From Alphaproteobacteria bacterium (GTDB lineage: Bacteria; Pseudomonadota; Alphaproteobacteria; BNTO01): DNA of 6,489 nt. The stretch lies in NCBI GenBank assembly GCA_025996655.1, contig BNTO01000052.1:1-6489 (forward strand). Direction: 5' to 3'. The notes below the pieces were generated by a model, which made no database searches, was not told where the DNA came from, and was given only the letters and a program-made list of their open reading frames with translations. Below are positions 1-6,130 of this stretch, in pieces. Positions within the stretch are counted from its first letter, which is position 1; every line of letters starts with the position of its first letter. A program made the translations under genes and the position numbers.

Positions 1-193
1 TCCCACAAAATTGCTCGATATGATTTTACTGTTTGAATGAAATCGTTCCCCGTCATTTATGGAAGAATCTTATTGCAGAATTTCTGTGAATACCAACCCA
101 TTCTCCAGCTGTTCTAGCTGTCGTTTCTGCAACAAAAAACTCCATTAATTTTAGCTGTTCTTTTTTGCTCAATTTGCAAGGTCTTACGTCCAT
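1..193 (-). pseudogene. IS1595-family transposase, N-terminal fragment with two internal stops
   Basis: From the ATG at 193 the minus strand encodes a stretch with the classic start of IS1595/IS1016-type transposases: residues 6-22 (CKLSKKEQLKLMEFFVA), then TARTAGEWVGI around 25-35 and a helix ending FFHK at 43-46. In this family the region is a helix-turn-helix DNA-binding segment placed before the catalytic domain. Codon 47 is TGA (53-55) where the family usually has Leu, and codon 56 is TAA (26-28). Between and after them the frame still reads family-like (RGTISFKQ, then NHIEQFCG), so these look like point nonsense changes, not a frameshift. The catalytic DDE part would lie beyond the left edge. 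The gene cannot make an intact transposase. Family assignment is by recognition of the motif only. Confidence 0.7.
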
Positions 194-232
194 ACGCGCA
201 CCTTAACATAAAAATGTTAGGTGTCAGCCCCA
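1..232 (-). mobile_element. Remnant of an IS1595-type insertion sequence (left end, cut by window edge)
   Basis: This stretch covers a decayed transposase 5' end plus the DNA between its start codon and a probable element terminus. Read on the minus strand, the possible terminus begins GGGGCTGACACC near position 232. It runs into a short hairpin (201-209 against 214-221, one bulged base, loop AAAA) just before the transposase ATG. A terminus beginning with GG suits IS1595-type elements, but I infer the exact end and cannot see the other terminus or a target duplication. Confidence 0.5.
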
Positions 233-353
233 AGAATAAAGTCCTTTAGACTAGCCTTCGCCCTCAAGGGCAACAGAGGGGGGGGAATGTTCTTTCATTA
301 GATTTACAGCCTAACAAAAAGCTTGCAAAAGTCTTTATCTTTGACTACATCGG

Positions 354-378
354 CACTAGGCTGCTTTAGTGTTTTTTT
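354..378 (+). terminator. Terminator-like hairpin directly before a ribosome binding site
   Basis: CACTAGG (354-360) pairs with TTTAGTG (365-371), five Watson-Crick pairs plus two G-T pairs, with a four-base loop CTGC. Seven T follow at 372-378. The ribosome binding site AGGAG (379-383) of the broken secreted-protein gene comes next. The position suggests either a terminator for incoming transcription or a leader attenuator. A competing pairing (307-313 with 357-363) is described in the findings. The stem is AU-rich and modest. Confidence 0.4.
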
Positions 379-391
379 AGGAGTTTGTTCT

Positions 392-718
392 ATGTTTTTT
401 AAGAAATGTCTTTCTTGTTTTTTATAGCCTCGGCTTTGTCGCCTATGGCGAACTCGAGTAGCTCACTGCAAAACTTGAGCGAAGGAGAGGGATCAATTAG
501 TAAGTATATTACAGAGGCTGCACGATCAAGCAAGCGAGAGCTATAAGCAATTAAAACAGACGCTTGAATCACAATTTAAAATGCCTTTCGAGGAAACCGC
601 CCGGCTCATGTTAACACCGGAGCAGCTCGCTATCCTTGGGATACCGCCAGAAGATAACTCTTCTGAAGTCTCTGATGGAAACAGCACAAGGCCAACCACG
701 GGCCCGACAACTGGTTGA
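392..718 (+). pseudogene. Small secreted alpha-helical protein gene, broken by two compensating frameshifts
   Basis: The ATG at 392 has a good ribosome binding site (AGGAG, 379-383, 8-base spacer). The first 11 codons (MFFKKCLSCFL) meet a TAG at 425. One frame back the reading continues as a plausible export signal and mature start (FIASALSPMANSSSS), open to about 485. The original frame then resumes at about 485-500 and stays open to TGA at 716-718. It encodes a hydrophilic, probably helical segment (QLVSILQRLHDQASES, then YKQLKQTLES), a region with LTPEQLAILGIPPED, and a Thr/Pro/Gly tail with PTTG twice. Adding one T in the T run at 418-423 and removing one G near 485-492 restores 108 residues, in phase at both ends. 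The product would be exported; I see no lipobox and recognise no family. It is probably a pseudogene; sequencing error at homopolymers or programmed slippage is also possible. Confidence 0.5.
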
Positions 719-779
719 ACCACGAAATCCGGCAATTAGAAATATTTCTTAAACTGAAAAAAACGCCTTTCCTTCTTCA

Positions 780-809
780 GGAGAGACCTTCTGTTTATAA
801 GGCTTCTCC
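780..809. repeat. Imperfect inverted repeat between two converging genes
   Basis: GGAGAGACCTT (780-790) pairs with AAGGCTTCTCC (799-809) apart from a two-base internal mismatch, with an 8-base loop. It lies between the 3' end of the broken plus-strand gene and the 3' end of rbfA, where a bidirectional terminator would be expected. No T run follows immediately on either strand; on the minus strand a run of seven T lies about 10-20 bases further on. Role as a terminator is a guess. Confidence 0.3.
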
Positions 810-846
810 TTGCTAGAATCTGAACGAAAAATAAAACTCTCTGAGA

Positions 847-1281
847 TCAATCCTCGCCCTTAAGCACAACAGTGGGGGTAGCTATTTTCTTTAAAAGAAG
901 ATCCATGCGTTCTTCGATTTCAAATTGCGGATCGAGAAGAAAAACGAAGGAAGGAACAAAACGCAACAGAGACTGTTTAGCGAATTGCTTGCGAATCAAG
1001 GGCGTCGCTCTTTTGAAATAGTAATGCCACGCTTCAACATTTTGGCGTGCAAGCGGCATAAAAAAGACAGTGCAAGCTTGCAAATCGGAAGAAACTTTTA
1101 CTTCTGTAATTGTAATAGGGCCAGGAAACGGCATAATCTGTTGCGATTCGTTCCACACTGGCGGCAAATCCTGCCTCTGAAAAAGCTGCGACAGAAGGCG
1201 TTGAATTTCTTTAGCAACACGATTTGTCCGCGGCGAGGGGAGTTTCTGAGGAACGAAGAGATCAAGAGGATTTTTTGCCAT
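847..1281 (-). CDS. rbfA: Ribosome-binding factor A (30S maturation)
   Basis: RbfA binds immature 30S subunits and helps mature the 16S rRNA 5' end, notably in the cold. The 144-residue product has the family layout: an N-terminal helix after a Pro-rich start (RTNRVAKEIQRLL, residues 18-30), a beta strand with ITITEVKVSSDL (56-67), then the helix and strand of the single KH-type domain (KRATPLIRKQFAK 90-102, SFVFLLD 111-117). About 133 residues is usual; the excess is an N-terminal lead and a short tail. I start at the ATG at 1281; a GTG one codon upstream is also possible. Upstream binding sites are weak. The usual partners (nusA-infB before, truB-rpsO-pnp after) are absent: nuoN lies upstream and decayed DNA downstream. 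It appears to have its own promoter. Confidence 0.9.
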   Translation of the reverse strand: MAKNPLDLFVPQKLPSPRTNRVAKEIQRLLSQLFQRQDLPPVWNESQQIMPFPGPITITEVKVSSDLQACTVFFMPLARQNVEAWHYYFKRATPLIRKQFAKQSLLRFVPSFVFLLDPQFEIEERMDLLLKKIATPTVVLKGED

Positions 1282-1312
1282 CACCTAACCTGCATAAATC
1301 CTTCCAAAATTC

Positions 1313-1321
1313 ATTATAGCA
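1313..1321 (-). promoter_or_regulatory. Extended -10 promoter for rbfA
   Basis: On the minus strand this reads TGCTATAAT: a perfect TATAAT (1318-1313) with the TG of an extended -10 element. The -35 region at the usual distance is poor (TGAAAA, three of six), as extended -10 promoters tolerate. Transcription would start near 1306, leaving about 25 bases before the rbfA ATG. It sits in the 101-base gap after nuoN. Confidence 0.6.
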
Positions 1322-1385
1322 TTTTTGAGAAATCATTTTCATAGAGGGAGGAGCTTTTTTCTCTTAATCAAACAAAATCTTTGAT

Positions 1386-2918
1386 CTACATGAGCGCTCC
1401 TAAATCTTCAGACCACTGCAGCGTGGTTCGTGCTAAAGACAGAAGATTGATACTACCGTCGGGCTTAAAAACAAGAAAAAAAAGAAGGAAAAATAAAGTG
1501 CCAATAATGAATGAAGAAACATGGCGGTATTTTAGCCGGCGTCTTTTTTCGAAATTTGTCAGGGAGGGCGATTCCAGCAGGACCTTTAGGACTTTTAGGC
1601 CGCAACCCCAGGAAAGAATTTTGAAAAAAAGCGCTAGAAAAAGTGTCCCATAGGCCTCTTCCGCAATCCAATCTTTGATCAATAAAAGGAAAGAAATAAA
1701 CCCAGGAAACGGGGACATGTGGATAAGGCTCAAAAAGCTCGCGCCTAGCAAAAACGCCGCAGCGGGGGATTGGGCGCGCACAAAAGAAAGTTCATGAAGC
1801 GTCGTGACTTTGAGGCCAAAGCTTTGCACGCGAAGAAGGGTGCTCATAAAAATCAAAAGGGATAGGGAGGATATAAGAAATAAAAAAATGATGGACGGGA
1901 AAAAATTCAAATACGATTGACCAAAGCTTAAGAGTAAAAGTCCCAAAGTTCCAACGGATTCGTAGGCTAAAATGTTTTTAATTTGAGTTTGACGGAGCGC
2001 GTTCCAAAAACCCAAGAACATACCGACCGCCCCAAAAATTTGAAACAAAAAACGAAAAGATTCGAAATGAAAAAGCGTAAAAAGGCGGATCAGCAAAAGA
2101 AGGCCCGTTAGGCGCGGAACAAAATTAAGAAAAACAAAGGCGGAGAATTCTATTTTTTCAGCGGTTTCTTTGTAGAGACCTTGAAAAGGAACGTAAAGCA
2201 TTTTGGCGAAGAGGCCTAAAAGGATGAAGAGGATGGCAAGGAAGGGAAAGGCTGAGCTTATGCTCTGGGGAGGTTTGTTTTTTGAGAAAGAACTGAAAAG
2301 GGAAGGGAGGTCGGTTGTGCCATAAAAGCTGTAAAGCAGGGCGCTCCCCAACAAAAAAAGCGCGGTCCCAAAGCCATAAATAATAAAAACGCGGAACGTT
2401 ATAGGGTCCGCGTTCGGCGTTTCAAAATTTCTTATAAAAATCAACAAAGAAAAGCTCATGATTTCAAGGCCTAAAAATAAAACTTTTAAATCATCCGCGG
2501 ACAAGGCACAAAAGGCGCCGAGAAGGACCATAAAAATAGAGAGAAAATCTTCGGCTTCAAAAAATGTGGTCTTGTTAAAAAATGTTGCAAGAGAGAAAAG
2601 AAACGTCCCCAAACCGAGCGCTAATTTGGAAACTTTTGTGAACCAGTCGATGCTAAACATGCCGGAAAAGGTTGTTTTTCTAAAAGTGGGGTCGAGGCTG
2701 TGAATGTTTTGGAGGACGTTAAGCTCCAGGCTGGAATCGTATAAAATCAAAAACAAAACACAGACGAAAAAAACGAAAAAGAAGAGGGCTAAGAGATTTT
2801 TGTAAGAACGTACCGGCATTTTTTTTCGGAAAAAAGAAAAAAAAGTGAGAACCGCGCCGCCAAGAAGTAGCGCTATCTCAGGGGCAACAGGCAGAAAAAT
2901 AAGAAAAAGGTTCGACAC
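1386..2918 (-). CDS. nuoN: NADH-quinone oxidoreductase subunit N (complex I membrane arm)
   Basis: NuoN is one of the three antiporter-like proton-pumping subunits of respiratory complex I in the inner membrane. The 510-residue product is almost entirely hydrophobic, with room for about 14 membrane helices, close to the usual 480-500 residues. Recognisable blocks are GLEIMSFSLL with Glu152, FIIYGFGTALFLLGSALLYSFYG (178-200), AKMLYVPFQGLY with Lys239 (238-249), NILAYESVGTLGLLLL (315-330) and SLIHMSPFPGF (397-407), which match the family's LELxSLxLY, KLSxxPFHxWTPDVYxGAP, LAYSSIxHxG and SLAGIPPxxGF motifs. It is divergent: the GAPTPV part of the channel motif is lost, Arg269 stands where a Lys is usual, and Phe410 stands in the place of the late-helix Lys. 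The start is GTG at 2918 with a weak AAGGG upstream. It stands apart from any other nuo gene, between pyrG and rbfA. NuoM or NuoL identity is less likely on length and motifs. Confidence 0.8.
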   Translation of the reverse strand: MSNLFLIFLPVAPEIALLLGGAVLTFFSFFRKKMPVRSYKNLLALFFFVFFVCVLFLILYDSSLELNVLQNIHSLDPTFRKTTFSGMFSIDWFTKVSKLALGLGTFLFSLATFFNKTTFFEAEDFLSIFMVLLGAFCALSADDLKVLFLGLEIMSFSLLIFIRNFETPNADPITFRVFIIYGFGTALFLLGSALLYSFYGTTDLPSLFSSFSKNKPPQSISSAFPFLAILFILLGLFAKMLYVPFQGLYKETAEKIEFSAFVFLNFVPRLTGLLLLIRLFTLFHFESFRFLFQIFGAVGMFLGFWNALRQTQIKNILAYESVGTLGLLLLSFGQSYLNFFPSIIFLFLISSLSLLIFMSTLLRVQSFGLKVTTLHELSFVRAQSPAAAFLLGASFLSLIHMSPFPGFISFLLLIKDWIAEEAYGTLFLALFFKILSWGCGLKVLKVLLESPSLTNFEKRRRLKYRHVSSFIIGTLFFLLFFLVFKPDGSINLLSLARTTLQWSEDLGALM

Positions 2919-2948
2919 ATTTACCCTTTTTCTAAAACCTCTAGCGCG

Positions 2949-2977
2949 ATCCTATCGATCTCACGAAAATAAGGCAA
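2949..2977 (-). promoter_or_regulatory. Candidate sigma70-type promoter for nuoN
   Basis: On the minus strand TTGCCT (2977-2972) and TAGGAT (2954-2949) each match four of six consensus bases and are separated by exactly 17 bases. The site lies in the 114-base pyrG-nuoN gap, about 31 bases before the nuoN GTG. Chance matches of this quality are common, so this is only a candidate. Confidence 0.3.
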
Positions 2978-3017
2978 TATGTATGAAAATCCCTCCCAAG
3001 AGTTGGCTCATCCTAGA

Positions 3018-3032
3018 GAGGGCGAGGCCCTC
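3018..3032 (-). terminator. Short GC-rich hairpin abutting the pyrG stop codon
   Basis: On the minus strand GAGGGC, loop CTC, GCCCTC forms a perfect 6-bp stem that starts at the base after the pyrG TAG. No T run follows, so this is better read as a 3'-end stabiliser or a weak or factor-dependent terminator. A second small hairpin (CCAA, loop CTC, TTGG) lies about 20 bases further downstream, near 2998-3008. Confidence 0.35.
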
Positions 3033-4685
3033 CTATCTCTTCTTTCTTTGCTTGCAAGCAAACGCCGCCTGGATAAAGGAAGCAAAAAGAGGGTGCGGCT
3101 CGATGGGGCGCGATTTAAATTCGGGGTGAAACTGCACGCCCACAAACCAAGGATGATCGGTTCTTTCTATGATTTCCGTTAAGCGTCCATCCGGCGACGT
3201 TCCCGAAATCGTGAGCCCCAAATCTTTAAGCGTTTCACCAAATTCAGGCAAATTAAATTCATAGCGATGGCGGTGGCGCTCCGAGATGTGGTCGGTTTGG
3301 TAGGCTTCTCGCGCCTTTGAACCCTCCGCCAAAAGGCAAGGATACGCGCCAACGCGCAACGTCCCGCCAAGATCAACCTTCGCGTGCCGTTTGGAAAGCG
3401 TTCCATCATTATTTTTCCATTCGGTAATGAGGCTAATGACGGGATTAGGCGTTTCAGGATCAAACTCTGTGGAATTGGCCTCCACATGCGCAATGTTGCG
3501 AAACACCTCGATAAGGGCCAGCTGCATACCCAAACAAATCCCCAAAAACGGAACTTTTTGTTCGCGCACCCACTGCGTGGCCTTGATTTTGTTTTCCGTT
3601 CCGCGTTGGCCAAAACCGCCTGGAACTAAAACGGCGTCGGCGCCTTGAATTTCGGCCAAAATGTCGGGCGACGTTTCCGAATTACACCACAAAATATTGA
3701 CACGAACATTGTTGTGTGCCCCCGCGTGCACAAGAGCCTCTTTGATGGATTTATAAGCGTCCGGAAGCTCTGTGTATTTCCCCACAAGCGCCACCGCAAC
3801 TTCGTGCGGCGCATTTTCTATGCGATCGTTCAATTCGGCCCAGCGTTCGAGCCATTCTTGAGAGAACGTGTGTTCTTTCGTGCTTAACTTAAAATGCGAG
3901 CAAACGCGCTCATCAAAGCGCTCAAGGCTATAATTCATGGGAACGCGGTAAATGTTGTTGACATCAAGCGCGGCAATCACGTCTTCGGCGGGAACGTTAC
4001 AAAAAAGTGCCAACTTGTTTTTGACACTCTCCGAAAGCGGGATCTCGCAGCGACATAACAACAAATCCGGCTGAATCCCCGCGTGAAGCAGCGTTTTGAC
4101 GGAGTGTTGCGTGGGTTTTGTTTTCAATTCTCCAGCCGTTTTCACATAAGGCAAATACGTTAAATGCACGAAAAAAGTCCTGTGTTTCCCAAAATCGTTT
4201 TGCAATTGGCGCAAAGCCTCGAGGAAAGGGGCGCCTTCAATATCCCCCACGGTTCCCCCAATTTCATGAAGGACAAAATCAAAATGATCCGCATGCGATG
4301 TGATGAATTTTTTGATGATATCGGTCACATGCGGAATGACTTGAACGGTGCCTCCCAAATAATCGCCACGGCGCTCGCGCTCAATAATTTCGGCATAAAT
4401 CTTCCCTGTTGTAAAAAAATCGGCTTTCTCGGCATTTCGGCCAGTAAAGCGCTCATAATGGCCTAAATCAAGATCGGCTTCGGTTCCGTCTTCGGTGACA
4501 AAAACTTCGCCATGCTGGTAGGGGCTAAGGGTTCCAGGGTCTACATTTAAATAAAGTTCCAATTTCCGAATACAAATGCGGAAGCCGCGGGCCTGAAGCA
4601 AGGCGGCGAGACTTGCTGCGGCAAGGCCTTTCCCGAGGGAGGACATGACGCCTCCTGTAACAAAGATATATTTCGTTTGCGGCAT
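3033..4685 (-). CDS. pyrG: CTP synthase (glutamine-hydrolysing)
   Basis: This enzyme makes CTP from UTP, ATP and glutamine in the cytoplasm, the last step of pyrimidine nucleotide synthesis. At 550 residues it is full length. The N-terminal synthase domain has the P-loop GGVMSSLGKG (11-20), DLDLGHYERF (71-80) and EIGGTVGDIE (141-150). The C-terminal class I glutamine amidotransferase domain has PGGFGQRG (355-362), the nucleophile Cys384 in GICLGMQ, and His520/Glu522 in VQFHPEF, so the full triad is present. One oddity: the usually invariant KLDPY after Lys41 reads KLELY (41-45). The ATG has GAGGAG just upstream. The gene follows secG after 50 bases, the standard alphaproteobacterial pairing; the common next genes kdsA and eno are missing and nuoN follows instead. 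Confidence 0.97.
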   Translation of the reverse strand: MPQTKYIFVTGGVMSSLGKGLAAASLAALLQARGFRICIRKLELYLNVDPGTLSPYQHGEVFVTEDGTEADLDLGHYERFTGRNAEKADFFTTGKIYAEIIERERRGDYLGGTVQVIPHVTDIIKKFITSHADHFDFVLHEIGGTVGDIEGAPFLEALRQLQNDFGKHRTFFVHLTYLPYVKTAGELKTKPTQHSVKTLLHAGIQPDLLLCRCEIPLSESVKNKLALFCNVPAEDVIAALDVNNIYRVPMNYSLERFDERVCSHFKLSTKEHTFSQEWLERWAELNDRIENAPHEVAVALVGKYTELPDAYKSIKEALVHAGAHNNVRVNILWCNSETSPDILAEIQGADAVLVPGGFGQRGTENKIKATQWVREQKVPFLGICLGMQLALIEVFRNIAHVEANSTEFDPETPNPVISLITEWKNNDGTLSKRHAKVDLGGTLRVGAYPCLLAEGSKAREAYQTDHISERHRHRYEFNLPEFGETLKDLGLTISGTSPDGRLTEIIERTDHPWFVGVQFHPEFKSRPIEPHPLFASFIQAAFACKQRKKR

Positions 4686-4699
4686 GCTCTCCTCTCATG

Positions 4700-4727
4700 A
4701 AAAAAGACTGAAGGCTATAAAACTTCA
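4700..4727 (-). terminator. Weak hairpin plus T run in the secG-pyrG spacer
   Basis: On the minus strand TGAAG (4727-4723) and CTTCA (4713-4709) pair across a nine-base loop. They are followed by GAC-type spacer bases and six T (4705-4700), just before the pyrG ribosome binding site. With only five pairs it would be at most a leaky terminator that lowers pyrG relative to secG. It may be chance. Confidence 0.2.
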
Positions 4728-4735
4728 AGAAAAAT

Positions 4736-5455
4736 TTAAGGAACGGTTTGCCCTTCGGGAGAGGCATGAACCTCTATATTTTCTGCGGCTTCTGAAGAAA
4801 TGTCTCTCTCTTTTTGTTCGGAAACTTCGGGCTCTTCCGGAGCGGACATCCCCATAGCTGCCTGGTCTAAACTTTCGACTTCTAATTGAGAAAAATCTTC
4901 ATGGGGTGCGGTTTTATTTTCTTCCGGCTCGAACGTTTCCGTCTGAATAGGGGCTTCTGTTTCAGCCTGAGTGGGAGCGGTTGTTTCCTCTTGAACTGAA
5001 TTTTTGGCGTTGACTTGAGAAGAATTTTCTGCTCTTTTGGGGGCGAAATGCGTAGCTTCTGTTGGAGAGAGCGTTTCCGCTCCTTCCTTTTTAGAAACAG
5101 TGGCTTCCTCCGGCGCAGGCGTTCCCTCTTCTTGTGTTTCGTTTTTTTGGTCAGCCGAAACGGGGGCTGGTTTTGCTGTCGCCGTCTCAGCAGCTGTTTC
5201 TAAAAAGCGGGCACTTTGATTAAGCTCTCGATTCGTCAAAATGCCAATCAAAATGCAATTGCCGATGAAGAAAAATGCGAGAACGGCGGTAGAACGCGTC
5301 AAGATATTGGCCACGCCTCGCGCGGTAAAAAGAGAATTCATTCCGCCTCCGCCGCCTCCCATAAGCGGTCCGGCCCCCTCGCTTTTTTGCAACAAAATAA
5401 GCCCAATCATCGCAACCGTCACAAACGCGTGAACAACCAAGAGAGAAACAATCAT
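4736..5455 (-). CDS. secG: SecG translocon subunit with long acidic C-terminal tail
   Basis: SecG is the small accessory subunit of the SecYEG protein-export channel in the inner membrane. Residues 1-74 are a typical alphaproteobacterial SecG: a first membrane helix (about 3-22), the LLQKSEG motif (21-27), a glycine run (33-38), TARGVANILTRSTA (44-57) and a second helix (about 55-74). The remaining 165 residues are low-complexity, rich in Glu, Ala, Thr, Pro and Ser, with roughly 36 acidic against 12 basic residues and loosely repeated APTQAETEAPIQTET. Normal length is 80-130, so the tail is unusually long. With the usual SecG topology it would face the periplasm. The ATG is preceded by AAAGGAG with a five-base spacer. 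The gene begins 12 bases after infC, so the two are cotranscribed. Confidence 0.92.
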   Translation of the reverse strand: MIVSLLVVHAFVTVAMIGLILLQKSEGAGPLMGGGGGGMNSLFTARGVANILTRSTAVLAFFFIGNCILIGILTNRELNQSARFLETAAETATAKPAPVSADQKNETQEEGTPAPEEATVSKKEGAETLSPTEATHFAPKRAENSSQVNAKNSVQEETTAPTQAETEAPIQTETFEPEENKTAPHEDFSQLEVESLDQAAMGMSAPEEPEVSEQKERDISSEAAENIEVHASPEGQTVP

Positions 5456-5467
5456 AAAAACTCCTTT

Positions 5468-6025
5468 TTAATTTGCTAATTTTAATGAGGCCAGCGTCAT
5501 GGAGTATTGCTTCCCTTCCAATTTTGGTGGGCTCTCCACTTTGGCCATATCCGCGGTCATTTCAATAATTTTGTTGAGGACGTCCAGGCCAAGGGTTTGG
5601 TGGCTAATTTCGCGGCCTCGGAAGCGCATGGTGAATTTAACTTTGTCCCCGCTTTTGAGAAAACGGTTCACCGCCTTCATTTTCACCTCCAAATCGTGTT
5701 TGTCGATGGCCGGGCGGATTTGAATTTCTTTAATTTCAATAGTTTTTTGTTTTTTCTTGGCTTCATTTTTCTTTTTTTGCTGTTCGTAGCGATATTTCCC
5801 GTGGTCCATAATCTTACAAACAGGCGGCTCAGCTTTCGGCGACACCTCCACCAAATCGAGGTTCGCCGCCCGCGCGGCTTCAAGCGCTTCGCTCAGGCGC
5901 ACAACGCCAACCGCCTCACCATTCACGCCGACAAGGCGAACCTCCGCCGCTGTGATCTCCTCATTAGCGCGCAAGGAGTCATTTTTCGCATTTTTTTCGA
6001 GTGGACCGATATTTCTTGGACGAAT
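5468..6025 (-). CDS. infC: Translation initiation factor IF-3, probable ATT start
   Basis: IF-3 binds the 30S subunit, keeps it apart from 50S and checks the start codon-initiator tRNA pairing. From the ATT at 6025 the product is 185 residues. It starts RPRNIGPLEKNAKNDSL and enters the N-domain at RANEEI (19-24), with the hallmark PPVCKIMDHGKYRYE (67-81), a Lys-rich linker, and the C-domain with RPAIDKHDLEVK and MRFRGREISH (133-142). A TTG at 5974 would give 168 residues but cut off the short N-terminal lead that alphaproteobacterial IF-3 proteins normally have, and has no good ribosome binding site. A strong AAGGAGG (6043-6037) lies before the ATT, 11 bases away; an in-frame ATA at 6031 is 5 bases away. 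Non-AUG starts allow IF-3 to repress its own mRNA in other bacteria. The usual followers rpmI-rplT are replaced by secG. Confidence 0.95.
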   Translation of the reverse strand: MRPRNIGPLEKNAKNDSLRANEEITAAEVRLVGVNGEAVGVVRLSEALEAARAANLDLVEVSPKAEPPVCKIMDHGKYRYEQQKKKNEAKKKQKTIEIKEIQIRPAIDKHDLEVKMKAVNRFLKSGDKVKFTMRFRGREISHQTLGLDVLNKIIEMTADMAKVESPPKLEGKQYSMTLASLKLAN

Positions 6026-6043
6026 GGGTATAGAGGCCTCCTT
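6023..6043 (-). promoter_or_regulatory. infC ribosome binding site with ATT (or ATA) start
   Basis: The seven-base AAGGAGG (6043-6037) is the strongest ribosome binding site in the window. Part of it lies in a perfect palindrome GAGGCCTC (6033-6040). Downstream in the infC frame are ATA (6031-6029) and ATT (6025-6023), with no ATG, GTG or TTG until 5974. Start codons outside the NUG set are the hallmark of autoregulated infC genes; ATT is the classic choice, although the ATA has the more usual spacing. Confidence 0.65.
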
Positions 6044-6130
6044 GGAGTATGGGCGCTTCCGGCGCTTGTTTAGAAAAACAAAATCTCTCCCTTAAGCTAA
6101 CCTATTTTGAAGAAAAGAGGAAGATCTTGA

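Noticed and set aside
53..55. TGA read as tryptophan (alternative code) in the transposase
   Set aside because: The family has Leu at this place, a TAA follows nine codons later, and pyrG uses TGG for Trp, so a nonsense mutation is the better explanation.
341..370. Promoter-like TTGACT with TTTAGT for the small plus-strand gene
   Set aside because: The -10 is poor (four of six, 18-base spacing) and transcription would begin inside the hairpin, so the match is probably chance.
541..735. 64-codon minus-strand open frame opposite the broken secreted-protein gene
   Set aside because: No ribosome binding site, and the plus strand gives the coherent protein with signal peptide and helix.
1381..2703. 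Several plus-strand open frames within nuoN
   Set aside because: They are Lys/Arg-rich antisense readings of a hydrophobic membrane protein gene.
5507..6073. 188-codon plus-strand open frame across infC
   Set aside because: It is antisense to infC, a clear full-length IF-3, and its translation is Phe/Arg-rich without recognisable motifs; it is a shadow.
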